9,812 bases of DNA from Oscillospiraceae bacterium (GCA_902798675.1 CADBXQ010000036.1:12745-22556), one strand, 5' to 3'; counted from the first letter of the stretch, positions 1 through 6,425 are shown. The notes: generated by a model from the sequence alone, not told the origin. Numbers and translations: made by a program.

Positions 1-1
1 T

Positions 2-583
2 GTATATAAAGGAGAATTTGAGGAATATTCTAAACTAAAATCAATTCCTGTCGATGAGCTTAAAAACGAATATGAAAAAAACTATGAAGAGCGCGCGGGT
101 CAACTTGCCAAACTTTTATCTTTTGTTGATGAAAATGGAAACGTCAAAATGAGCGAGTCAATAAGATCTCAATTGATCGAATTCGCAAAAACACTATATA
201 GTAAAGCAGACTATAAATTATCCGACTCGGTTGAAAAAATGGAAAACTATGGATATATTATCAAAGTTCAAGTCTTGCCAATAATGATCTTCCAAGACAG
301 CAAAGATTACGTGAAATCTTTTGCTGATAAATATAATTCAGAGATAATCCAGGGCAAATATAACGATAAAACCGCCTATTCTGAAGATGATGTTAGCGAA
401 ATATATCAACAGGGAATTTTGGACATCCTCAAAGAAAAAATCAACAATTTAAGCTATGGAGAGCCGCAATATGTTGACTTGCGTTTCATCCACACCGGCA
501 ACGCCAAAGCAGACAGCGAAGACACTTTATGTGAAGAAGATGTGAATAAACTGTCTGAATTGATTGTTAAATATCCATCCTGA
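2..583 (+). CDS. C-terminal part of an unnamed protein, possibly a secreted or lipid-anchored one (5' end outside window)
   Basis: The reading frame is open from base 2 to the stop at 581-583, giving about 193 residues. The start codon lies upstream of the window. The ATG at 149 is internal: the frame continues upstream without a stop and no ribosome binding site precedes 149. The visible protein is soluble, rich in Lys, Glu, Asp and Tyr, and has no membrane segment. It begins VYKGEFEEYSKL, continues with a helix-rich stretch (EYEKNYEERAGQLAKLL), then a strand-like stretch (GYIIKVQVLPIMIF) and a helical C-terminal part ending VNKLSELIVKYPS. From memory this pattern resembles the repeated C-terminal domain of clostridial lipoproteins of unknown function (DUF5105-like). 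That is a recollection, not a search result. No function can be assigned. The gene is followed by the promoter of the two-component operon, so it is probably a separate transcription unit. Confidence 0.75.
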   Translation, partial: VYKGEFEEYSKLKSIPVDELKNEYEKNYEERAGQLAKLLSFVDENGNVKMSESIRSQLIEFAKTLYSKADYKLSDSVEKMENYGYIIKVQVLPIMIFQDSKDYVKSFADKYNSEIIQGKYNDKTAYSEDDVSEIYQQGILDILKEKINNLSYGEPQYVDLRFIHTGNAKADSEDTLCEEDVNKLSELIVKYPS

Positions 584-619
584 CTTTTAATTGCGCTTGA
601 GGCTTTAGTTTTTAAAAAC

Positions 620-648
620 TTGAGTTTTTCCAATTTTTATGATATAAT
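620..648 (+). promoter_or_regulatory. Sigma-A promoter of the two-component operon
   Basis: A -35 box TTGAGT (620-625), a 17-base spacer and a perfect -10 box TATAAT (643-648) are present. TG at 640-641 makes it an extended -10. Transcription should start near 655, giving an untranslated leader of about 80 bases before the response regulator at 736. The -35 box lies inside a short AT-rich inverted repeat (AAAAAC 614-619 / GTTTTT 624-629), which could act as a weak terminator for the upstream gene or as a regulator site. Confidence 0.75.
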
Positions 649-735
649 ATATCTAAATGGCTTTTTATTTTTAATAATTTGTCATAATTATAATTTTTTT
701 GTTTATTTTAATATGTGTGTTAGGAGGAATTATTT

Positions 736-1431
736 ATGTCATTAGAAAAAATATTGGTTGTCGACGACGATAAAAATATTTGCGATTTGCTTAAATTATA
801 TCTTGACAAGGAAGGGTATAAGGTGATTTTTGCGTATGACGGTGAGGAAGCTTTGGTTAAATTCAATTCCCTAAAGCCAGATCTTATTTTACTAGACATA
901 ATGCTCCCTGTCATGGATGGATGGCAAACCTGCTTGGAAATTAGAAAAACGTCAAATATTCCAATCATCATGCTGACAGCAAAAGGAGAAGTTTTTGATC
1001 GAGTTTTAGGGCTTGAAATCGGAGCAGATGACTACATATCAAAACCATTTGACGCCAAAGAAATCGTTGCAAGAATCAAAGCTGTATATCGAAGAGTTTC
1101 CCAAAATTCGGAAAAAGAAATTCCTAGAAAAATAAAATATGACAAACTGGAAATCGATATGGTTAAATATGAAATGAAATTAGACGGCAAAATTGTCGAT
1201 ATTCCGCCCAAAGAGCTCGAATTGCTTTTCAAATTAGCCTCTAATCCAAATCAAGTATGCACAAGAGATCAACTTCTTGACGACATATGGGGCTATGAAT
1301 ACTATGGCGATTCACGAACAATCGACGTCCACATTAAGCGAATCAGAAACAAAATTGACAATGTTTCAGATAAATGGAAGCTGCGAACGGTTTGGGGCGT
1401 TGGATATAAATTTGAGCTGAGTGAAAACTGA
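736..1431 (+). CDS. OmpR/PhoB-family response regulator
   Basis: A 231-residue DNA-binding response regulator of normal family length. Residues 1-120 form a receiver domain: acidic pocket D10-D12 in VVDDD, phosphoacceptor D54 in LILLDIMLP, T81 in MLTA and K103 in SKPF. All key residues are present, so it should be phosphorylated normally. Residues 130-229 are a winged-helix trans_reg_C domain, recognisable from ELELLFKLASNPNQVCTRDQL, the recognition helix DVHIKRIRNKI and the wing TVWGVGYKFE. A strong AGGAGG (722-727) lies 8 bases before the ATG. The histidine kinase gene follows 49 bases downstream on the same strand, so the two are an obvious cognate pair in one operon. The signal sensed and the target genes cannot be read from the sequence. 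Names such as PhoP, ResD or WalR are not justified. Confidence 0.95.
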   Translation: MSLEKILVVDDDKNICDLLKLYLDKEGYKVIFAYDGEEALVKFNSLKPDLILLDIMLPVMDGWQTCLEIRKTSNIPIIMLTAKGEVFDRVLGLEIGADDYISKPFDAKEIVARIKAVYRRVSQNSEKEIPRKIKYDKLEIDMVKYEMKLDGKIVDIPPKELELLFKLASNPNQVCTRDQLLDDIWGYEYYGDSRTIDVHIKRIRNKIDNVSDKWKLRTVWGVGYKFELSEN

Positions 1432-1461
1432 TAATTTTTGTTAAAACAACAAATTATTTTT
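1431..1461 (+). other. AT-rich intercistronic hairpin
   Basis: ATAATTTTTGTT (1431-1442) can pair with AACAAATTAT (1448-1457) around a 5-base loop, with two bulged T residues, and is followed by TTTT. It lies between the regulator stop and the kinase start. It resembles a weak attenuator that could lower kinase relative to regulator output. The stem is almost all A-T, so it may be compositional noise. Confidence 0.25.
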
Positions 1462-1480
1462 AACAGAATGGAATTTTGTC

Positions 1481-2911
1481 ATGAAAAAAAGTCTTTTTGC
1501 CAGATATAATTTTATATCTGTTGTTATGATAATCATTGGCAGTTGCTTCACAAGCGCCACTATAATGCATTTTATCTCAGATTTTAGCGAATATAGTTTC
1601 CTTCGCTCTGATGTCAGCGTAATTGTGAGAAATATTTTTGATGAACTGGAAATTAATAGCGAACAAACAGTTGAAAACGGATTAAAAGATAACTTCAAAA
1701 TGGTATCAGACAACAATATGCGCTTGATTTTATTTGACCCAGATAAAAAAATTTTATATAGCAACTTAGAACATAAATATGCTGATGTTATAGATTTTAA
1801 ACACATTGTAAATAAATTAGAACATACCGGAGAATATTGCGAAAAAAAAGATATCCCATCTTCAAATTCAGAGCCAAATAAATGTTATATATACGCCAGG
1901 GAGCTTAGCTCCTATTTTTTAGGATCTGAAGTAAAATATTTGATGATATTGGATTTTGAAAACAAATTCACCAGAATATATGATGAAATCAATTTGAAAT
2001 TTATTTTTTCGCTGTTATGTGTTGTTTGCTTTTCAACAATAGTTCTAATTATATATACATTCTACATATCAAAACCACTGCGAAAAATAAAACTGGTCGC
2101 TCAAGAATATGAAAAGGGAAACTTTGAGCCAAAAGTTAAAATTAAAACTAAAGATGAAATGGGGAAACTTGCGCAAACAATGAACAAAATGAGCCAGTCA
2201 ATAGCAAAATTTGAAGAGTCAAGCAAAAATTTTGTTTCCAACGTTTCCCATGAATTCAAAACGCCCATAACTTCAATCTCAGGCTTTATTGACGGAATAT
2301 TGGACGGAACCATTCCCGAGCAAAAGCAGACGCACTATTTGCGTCTCGTTTCGTCAGAAGTTAAACGACTTTCTAATTTGGTCCACTCCATGTTAAACAT
2401 ATCTCGGATTGAAAGCGGAGGGGTCAGACCAGCCTTTGTCCCCCTAAACATCAGCAAACTTATTAAAAATATTGTTGAAAATTTTATAGATAAGATTGAA
2501 GCTAAAAATTTGCGAATTAAAGGAATTGACAAATTTAAAAATTTCTGGATTGAAGGCGACGAAGGGCTGACATACCAAGTTTTTTATAATTTAATTGAAA
2601 ACGCTATAAAATTTTCAAATAGTGGCGGATATATCTTTTTCGGAATTTTTCGAGTTTCTAACTTTTTAACAATAAGAATTCAAAATAGTGGAAAAGGTTT
2701 GAAAGCAGAAGAAAAAGAACGACTTTTCGACAGATTTTACAAAACAGACAAATCACGCAGCCAAGACACTTCGGGAGTTGGCCTGGGTCTAAACATAGTT
2801 TTAACAATAGTTAGGCTATGCGACTGGAAAATAAAAGTAAACAGCGAATACGGCAAATATACTGAATTTGTCCTGACAGTCAAGTCGTGTTCAGAGCCTC
2901 AGCTTGGATGA
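1481..2911 (+). CDS. Membrane sensor histidine kinase
   Basis: A 476-residue sensor kinase partnering the upstream response regulator. Residues 11-31 form TM1. A sensor region of about 140 residues (32-172), which I do not recognise, is presumably outside the membrane. Residues 173-197 form TM2. A HAMP linker (about 198-245) follows, then the HisKA dimerisation domain with the phosphoacceptor H257 in NVSHEFKTPIT. The HATPase_c domain has the N-box QVFYNLIENAIKFS (N370, N374), the G1 motif QNSGKGL (402-407), the F-box RLFDRFYKTDKSRS and the G2 motif GVGLGLNIV. The usual G1 Asp is Asn402, a substitution I believe is common in clostridial kinases with NTG/NSG boxes, so inactivity should not be inferred. 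The ribosome binding site before 1481 is weak (GAATGGA), suggesting lower expression than the regulator. The last codons lie inside a GC-rich hairpin. Confidence 0.95.
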   Translation: MKKSLFARYNFISVVMIIIGSCFTSATIMHFISDFSEYSFLRSDVSVIVRNIFDELEINSEQTVENGLKDNFKMVSDNNMRLILFDPDKKILYSNLEHKYADVIDFKHIVNKLEHTGEYCEKKDIPSSNSEPNKCYIYARELSSYFLGSEVKYLMILDFENKFTRIYDEINLKFIFSLLCVVCFSTIVLIIYTFYISKPLRKIKLVAQEYEKGNFEPKVKIKTKDEMGKLAQTMNKMSQSIAKFEESSKNFVSNVSHEFKTPITSISGFIDGILDGTIPEQKQTHYLRLVSSEVKRLSNLVHSMLNISRIESGGVRPAFVPLNISKLIKNIVENFIDKIEAKNLRIKGIDKFKNFWIEGDEGLTYQVFYNLIENAIKFSNSGGYIFFGIFRVSNFLTIRIQNSGKGLKAEEKERLFDRFYKTDKSRSQDTSGVGLGLNIVLTIVRLCDWKIKVNSEYGKYTEFVLTVKSCSEPQLG

Positions 2912-2937
2912 GGCGGATGAAACTCCTGGCTCCGAAC
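2889..2937 (+). other. GC-rich inverted repeat spanning the kinase stop codon
   Basis: GTTCAGAGCC (2889-2898) pairs with GGCTCCGAAC (2928-2937) at 9 of 10 positions. Shorter nested pairings exist in the interior, such as CCTCA 2897-2901 with TGAGG 2909-2913, which competes for two bases. The kinase stop codon (2909-2911) sits in the loop. A second small stem follows (CC-GATT 2942-2948 with AATC-GG 2958-2964, one mismatch). Neither is followed by a T tract, so this is not a standard intrinsic terminator. It could be an mRNA 3' stabiliser or a dispersed repeat. Confidence 0.5.
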
Positions 2938-2960
2938 AAACCCCGATTGAATCAACAAAT

Positions 2961-3004
2961 CAGGTCTAACACACATATTTTATAGGTTATATCACCTGTT
3001 TTAT
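2961..3004 (+). terminator. Weak candidate terminator between convergent genes
   Basis: CAGGT (2961-2965) or AGGT (2984-2987) can pair with ACCTG (2994-2998), directly followed by TTTTATTTCT. The position, just after the kinase gene and before the convergent flavin reductase stop, suits a terminator for the two-component operon. The stem is only 4-5 bp, so this is tentative. Confidence 0.35.
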
Positions 3005-3007
3005 TTC

Positions 3008-3511
3008 TCATTTTTTTCGATATGCCTCAACAATTTTTGCAATATACATAAAATGAAAATCACTGTTTTTATATGCAGTGTCTATAATTTTTGAATCTAT
3101 AAAGCAGTCAGGACTAATTTGCTGAACATATTGCTTTTCACACACCATGACAAGTTTTGCTTGCTCAAAAGCAACAGACTTTCCAAATTTTTTAGGAACA
3201 AGCCCAGTCGCCTTGGATTTATCAATTTCCCTCCCAGATTTTGTTCCGCAAAGCTGCAAAGCGGATTTAAACTGGCTGTCATAAAAGCTTGCTGTGAAAT
3301 AATTTGATTTGTCAAGAAACTCTTTTGTATATCTTTGAGGGCGAACATATATCGTTAAAACAGGGTTAAACCACATTATTCCAACCCCGCCCCAACTTGC
3401 TGTCATCATGTTGTGGCTGCTTAAGCTTCCCGATGTTATTAGCATCCATTGATCGCCAATCAGCTCAAAAGGTTTAATCGCAAGGTCTTTGATGTCTATC
3501 TTCTCAAACAT
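3008..3511 (-). CDS. Flavin reductase-like FMN-binding protein
   Basis: A 167-residue cytoplasmic protein of the flavin reductase-like family (FMN-binding split barrel). Family features seen: the N-terminal strand and helix, SSHNMMTASWGGVGIMW (about 31-47), where backbone and Thr/Ser residues normally contact the flavin phosphate, VRPQRYTKEF (57-65), the LCGTKSGREIDK segment (87-98) and the closing strand MYIAKIVEA. The frame extends eight codons upstream to 3535. The ATG at 3511 is preferred because AAGGAG (3520-3525, minus strand) lies 8 bases before it and the protein then begins MFEKIDI as relatives do. Members bind FMN and either reduce flavin with NAD(P)H or act as flavoredoxin-like electron carriers. 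The substrate is unknown. It lies 132 bases downstream of the LytTR regulator gene on the same strand with no clear terminator between, so co-transcription is possible. Confidence 0.9.
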   Translation of the reverse strand: MFEKIDIKDLAIKPFELIGDQWMLITSGSLSSHNMMTASWGGVGIMWFNPVLTIYVRPQRYTKEFLDKSNYFTASFYDSQFKSALQLCGTKSGREIDKSKATGLVPKKFGKSVAFEQAKLVMVCEKQYVQQISPDCFIDSKIIDTAYKNSDFHFMYIAKIVEAYRKK

Positions 3512-3643
3512 AAAAATCACTCCTTGAAAACTCAATTAATATATTATATTAAATTTTATATCAAATATTTATAAATTTATCACTCAAATCCATGCAAAAA
3601 ATTTCCAATTTAATAACATATTTTTGACATATCATAATAAATT

Positions 3644-4345
3644 TCAGGTTTGATTCCGCCTTTCTATTAAATACTGTGCGTATATTTGCCTGAGTTTTTT
3701 TCTATCCTGGCGCCTAATTGGAATTCTTTCTCCGCTTGCCATCAAAAAATTCTGCGTTTCCATCTTGCTAACCCAATCCAGGTTCACGAGCGCGCCTCTA
3801 ACGCAATTGACAAAATATTTAAAATTTTTGGTTTTAGCCACAAAATCTCTAAACGTCATCCTGGTTGAAATTGTTTCCTTTTTTGTGTGTATTATAATGT
3901 TGTGTCCATTTTTTTCAGCAAATAATATATCTTTAAAAAAAACGGGAATTTTTTGCCAATTTGAACTAACCACGATATATTCGCTTTTTTTATTAAACCA
4001 ACCCAGACATTTTTTCATCGCAAATTCAAAATTCCCAAAGTTGACAGGTCGCAATAAATAGCAAGAAATATCCGCTTTGTATCCTTCAACTGCAAACTTA
4101 GCTGTTGAGGATATGAAAATTATTTTTGTTTTTGGACTGGTTTCTTTAACTCTATAGGCTAAATCTATATCACTGTCTAAAATTATTGATATATCATAAA
4201 AAAACTTTTTAAGACTTGAAAAAAATGCATTCACATCATCAAAAAAAACATAGTCCTCTGGCAGTTGATTTAACAAATAAAATCGCTTTAAATGCTCAAA
4301 TATTTCTTCACTATTAGATTTTTTGCCAGTGATAACAACAGCCAT
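3644..4345 (-). CDS. LytTR-family DNA-binding regulator with a degenerate receiver domain
   Basis: A 233-residue regulator. The start at 4345 is chosen over the in-frame GTG at 4375 because GGGGGAG (4354-4360, minus strand) lies 8 bases upstream. The C-terminal half (about residues 121-228) is a LytTR DNA-binding domain: ILFAEKNGHNIIIHT, then FVNCVRGALVNLDWVSKM, then GERIPIRRQDRKKL. The N-terminal half has the receiver-like order of LytR/AgrA regulators but is degraded. The first strand (MAVVITGKKS) lacks the acidic pair, the segment after the would-be phosphoacceptor D57 is about six residues shorter than usual, and the conserved Lys is Arg99 (YLLRPV). It probably acts without phosphorylation. 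No histidine kinase partner lies beside it. It is transcribed away from the structured region and lipoprotein gene at 4737, and LytTR proteins often control a divergent neighbour, but that link is inference. Confidence 0.88.
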   Translation of the reverse strand: MAVVITGKKSNSEEIFEHLKRFYLLNQLPEDYVFFDDVNAFFSSLKKFFYDISIILDSDIDLAYRVKETSPKTKIIFISSTAKFAVEGYKADISCYLLRPVNFGNFEFAMKKCLGWFNKKSEYIVVSSNWQKIPVFFKDILFAEKNGHNIIIHTKKETISTRMTFRDFVAKTKNFKYFVNCVRGALVNLDWVSKMETQNFLMASGERIPIRRQDRKKLRQIYAQYLIERRNQT

Positions 4346-4447
4346 TCTTCCATCTCCCCCAAAGTTAAGCCACACACGGCCACATTATCAATTTTTAAGG
4401 AAAAACAACATTTTAAAGCCAAAACCATACATTTAGTTTCGTTTTTC

Positions 4448-4476
4448 TTGCCTGACTTTGAGACAGATGATAGACT
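4448..4476 (+). promoter_or_regulatory. Candidate promoter for the leader RNA and lipoprotein gene
   Basis: TTGCCT (4448-4453), a 17-base spacer and TAGACT (4471-4476) with TG at 4468-4469 form a plausible extended -10 promoter, each box matching consensus at 4 of 6 positions. It would start transcription near 4483, giving a leader of roughly 250 bases that includes the whole GC-rich region. No better promoter was found closer to the lipoprotein gene. Confidence 0.4.
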
Positions 4477-4490
4477 ATGTCTTAGATAAG

Positions 4491-4517
4491 TTTTTCACGA
4501 TGTTTTCTTGTGAAAAA
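4491..4517. repeat. Perfect 8-bp inverted repeat, possible operator
   Basis: TTTTTCAC (4491-4498) and GTGAAAAA (4510-4517) are exact inverted copies around 11 bases. They lie just after the candidate start point near 4483, in the divergent gap between the LytTR gene and the lipoprotein gene. The symmetry and position suit a binding site for a dimeric regulator. In RNA it would form a hairpin at the 5' end of the leader, but it lacks a proper T tract and is not a convincing terminator. Confidence 0.45.
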
Positions 4518-4520
4518 TTT

Positions 4521-4717
4521 ATTCCGGTTTATCGGCGTTTTGCGCAAGCGAATTGCGGTTGCCGGCGTGAATGGCGCGCTTAGCTACAGGGCATCGTTTT
4601 GTTTGTTGCTTTTTGGGGCAAAGCTGTGATTGGATTAGTCCGAGTGTTGTGCCGCAGCTGTCCCCAGGTGGCGATAGTGCGCAGAGTTCAAAGTGGTTTA
4701 CTTATGCTTAGTAACTC
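4521..4717 (+). ncRNA. GC-rich structured RNA candidate upstream of the lipoprotein gene
   Basis: By hand count 95 of the 180 bases in 4521-4700 are G or C, against 14 of 100 in the non-coding stretch 3541-3640. In an AT-rich genome this contrast is typical of structured RNA. Stems seen: CGGC 4533-4536 with GCCG 4561-4564, enclosing CGCAA 4543-4547 with TTGCG 4553-4557 and loop GCGAA; GCATCG 4591-4596 with CGA 4672-4674 and TGC 4678-4680; a long arm of TTTGGGG 4612-4618 with CCCCAGG 4662-4668, then AGCTG 4622-4626 with CAGCT 4655-4659, capped by GGA-TTAG-TCC (4632-4641); and TTACT 4698-4702 with AGTAA 4710-4714, just before the ribosome binding site. I recognise no known riboswitch, 6S, SRP, RNase P or tmRNA signature. 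No terminator follows, so a cis-acting leader is more likely than a free RNA. The strand is inferred from the downstream gene. Confidence 0.5.
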
Positions 4718-4736
4718 AGAAAGGAGATATTCGTAA

Positions 4737-4988
4737 ATGAGAAGAATGAGGAAACTTATTGCACTGACTGCAGCAGCTCTTATTTGCTGTTCTGTTTCTT
4801 TGACCGGCTGTAATAAAGACGGTTCTAGTTCAAAGAGCAGCTCTTCAGCAAGCAGTTCAAAGAGCAGTTCTTCAGCAAGCAGCTCGAAGAGCAGTTCTTC
4901 AGCAAGCAGTTCAAAGAGCAGCAGCGAATCAGCTTCATCAGACGCTGCAAACAAAGCATCAACCGCTTCAAGCAAAGCATCTAGCTAA
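4737..4988 (+). CDS. Small Ser/Lys-rich repeat lipoprotein
   Basis: An 83-residue protein. Residues 1-24 form a lipoprotein signal peptide: basic MRRMRK, a hydrophobic core, and the lipobox SLTGC with the lipidated Cys at residue 25. The mature part is only about 58 residues and almost entirely Ser, Lys and Ala. It contains three exact nine-residue repeats (SKSSSSASS) followed by a diverged Ser/Ala/Lys tail, and should be disordered. No enzymatic or binding domain is visible, so it may be a surface tether, a cell-wall-interacting peptide, or the remnant of a longer lipoprotein whose Ser-rich linker survives. AAGGAG (4721-4726) precedes the ATG by 10 bases. Its own strong terminator follows, so it is a one-gene unit, probably read from the long structured leader. 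The function is unknown. Confidence 0.82.
   Translation: MRRMRKLIALTAAALICCSVSLTGCNKDGSSSKSSSSASSSKSSSSASSSKSSSSASSSKSSSESASSDAANKASTASSKASS
4830..4922 (+). repeat. 27-bp tandem repeat, about 3.4 copies, in frame
   Basis: Units at 4830-4856, 4857-4883 and 4884-4910 are nearly identical, differing at a few synonymous third positions. A partial fourth unit covers 4911-4922. Each unit encodes the same nine residues. The unit length is a multiple of three, so copy number can change by slippage or recombination without breaking the frame. Confidence 0.92.
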
Positions 4989-5011
4989 TGTGGTGAATTT
5001 GAATGCTTATT

Positions 5012-5043
5012 TACACGAATCGCTAGATTCGTGTATTTTTTTT
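5012..5043 (+). terminator. Strong intrinsic terminator after the lipoprotein gene
   Basis: TACACGAATC (5012-5021) pairs perfectly with GATTCGTGTA (5026-5035) around the loop GCTA, and eight T residues follow (5036-5043). This is the clearest terminator in the window. It separates the lipoprotein gene from the transporter, whose start codon is only 36 bases further on. The transporter must therefore depend on read-through or on a promoter I could not identify. Confidence 0.93.
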
Positions 5044-5078
5044 ATTTTATATTTAATTTTTTAAGGGGTGAAAAATTT

Positions 5079-6398
5079 ATGAGTTCTTTTGAAAGCAACG
5101 AAAACAAATTCAAAAGCAAGTTTGGCTTTATTGTAGCCTGCGTCGGATCAGCAATTGGAATGGGCGATATATGGCTTTTTCCATACAGATTAGGTCAATA
5201 TGGCGGGGCTGCGTTTTTAATTCCATATGTTATCTTCACAATCATTTTGGGATATTCAGGCGTTGTTGGCGAAATAGCTTTTGGGCGTGCTATGAAAACT
5301 GGGCCTTTCGGTGCTTTCAAAAAAGCTCTCAAAATGAAAAACATACCCCATTTCCAAAGCCTTGGTGCCATTCCTCTTGTTGGCTGTTTTCTGATCGGAA
5401 TAGGGTATTCAGTGATTGTTGGATGGATCATAAAATTCATCGCTGGAAGTTTAGCTGGCTCCGCTTTGAGTGGAGATTCCGTCGAATATTTTCAACATAT
5501 AACGGGAAATTTTTCAAGCATGCCGTGGCATATTATTGCGCTGATTTTGACGTTTGCTGTCATGTTTTTTGGGGTTTCGGGCGGAATAGAAAAACTAAAC
5601 AAAATCGTCATGCCCGCGTTTTTCATAATGTTTTTAGCCCTGGCGCTGGTTGTTTTTTGCTCTCCCAACTCTTTTGCGGGATATAGCTATTTATTCAACC
5701 CTGACTGGAAGTTTTTAGCAGATCCGAGGACGTGGATTGCGGCCCTGGGCCAAGCGTTTTTCTCCCTGTCTTTGGCCGGCTCCGGAACGATAATATATGG
5801 AAGCTACTTCAGCGAAAAAGAAGACGTCATTTCCGCTGCAAAAAACATATGTTTTTTTAATTTGCTCGCCTCCATATTGGCCGCCGTCGTCATCATCCCC
5901 GCCGTTTTTTCATTTGGGCTTAAATCCGAGCTCAAATCCGGCCCTCCCTTAATGTTTGTGACCATGCCAACAATATTTAAACTTTTTCCCGCCGGCCAGC
6001 TTATATCCACAGTATTTTTCACCGCAGTTTTATTCGCTGCAATAACTTCTTTAATAAATTTATTTGAAGCTCCTGTTGAATTTTTGCAATCCCAGTTGAA
6101 AATGTCCCGCAAAAAATCCGTCTGCATAGTTGGATCAGTCGCAGCTTGTTTGGGAATTTTTCTGGAAAATGCTTCAGTTATTGGCGTCTGGATGGATATT
6201 TTGTCGGTTTATGTTGTTCCGCTGGGAGCGTTGCTTGCTGGCGTCATGTTTTTTTGGATATGCGGAAAAAAGTTTGTCAGTGAGCAGGTTCAGCTTGGCA
6301 GGGAAAAACCGCTTGGCAGGCTTTTTCATATAACATCAAGATATATATTTATAGGTTTAATTTTAATTGTGTATGTCGCTAATATTATATTTAATTGA
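5079..6398 (+). CDS. Neurotransmitter:sodium symporter (NSS/SNF) family transporter
   Basis: A 439-residue integral membrane protein of normal length for bacterial NSS members, with about 11 hydrophobic segments. It should take up an amino acid or related solute using the Na+ gradient. The TM1 signature is at 22-43 (GSAIGMGDIWLFPY, then YGG). TM6 has GQAFFSLSLAGSG (224-236), TM7 has N261, and TM8 has AAITS (320-324), matching the LeuT sodium-site Thr/Ser pair. The position of LeuT Asn27, an Na1 ligand, is Asp30 here, and the following Arg of many relatives is Leu33. Substrate cannot be inferred. The frame runs upstream through the terminator to a GTG at 5031, but the ATG at 5079 has AAGGGG (5063-5068) in front and begins at the family N-terminus. 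It converges on ktrB with 27 bases between stops, where only a weak AT hairpin is seen (6413-6425). Confidence 0.93.
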   Translation: MSSFESNENKFKSKFGFIVACVGSAIGMGDIWLFPYRLGQYGGAAFLIPYVIFTIILGYSGVVGEIAFGRAMKTGPFGAFKKALKMKNIPHFQSLGAIPLVGCFLIGIGYSVIVGWIIKFIAGSLAGSALSGDSVEYFQHITGNFSSMPWHIIALILTFAVMFFGVSGGIEKLNKIVMPAFFIMFLALALVVFCSPNSFAGYSYLFNPDWKFLADPRTWIAALGQAFFSLSLAGSGTIIYGSYFSEKEDVISAAKNICFFNLLASILAAVVIIPAVFSFGLKSELKSGPPLMFVTMPTIFKLFPAGQLISTVFFTAVLFAAITSLINLFEAPVEFLQSQLKMSRKKSVCIVGSVAACLGIFLENASVIGVWMDILSVYVVPLGALLAGVMFFWICGKKFVSEQVQLGREKPLGRLFHITSRYIFIGLILIVYVANIIFN

Positions 6399-6425
6399 AT
6401 ATATCACAGTTTGTTATAAAATAAC

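Noticed and set aside
2684..2704. Inactive histidine kinase because the G1 Asp is Asn402
   Set aside because: The N-box, F-box, G2 box and H257 are intact, and Asn at this place appears common in clostridial kinases as far as I know.
4346..4375. GTG start for the LytTR regulator, adding 10 residues
   Set aside because: The ATG at 4345 has GGGGGAG at ideal spacing, and the added residues are unlike any receiver N-terminus.
4571..4711. A 46-codon plus-strand frame beginning MARLATGHRF inside the GC-rich region, and an overlapping frame ending at 4734
   Set aside because: Neither has a ribosome binding site, and several frames are open simply because the region is GC-rich. The stem pairing explains the composition better.
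4830..4922. A CRISPR array, because of the regularly spaced repeats
   Set aside because: The units are head-to-tail with no spacers and lie in frame within a coding sequence.
4688..4975. A minus-strand Glu/Leu-rich repeat frame opposite the lipoprotein gene
   Set aside because: It is the antisense shadow of the 27-bp repeats. The plus strand has the ribosome binding site, the lipobox and the terminator.
5031..5078. GTG start for the transporter, adding 16 residues
   Set aside because: These codons lie in the terminator stem and its T tract. The ATG at 5079 has a good ribosome binding site and fits the family N-terminus.
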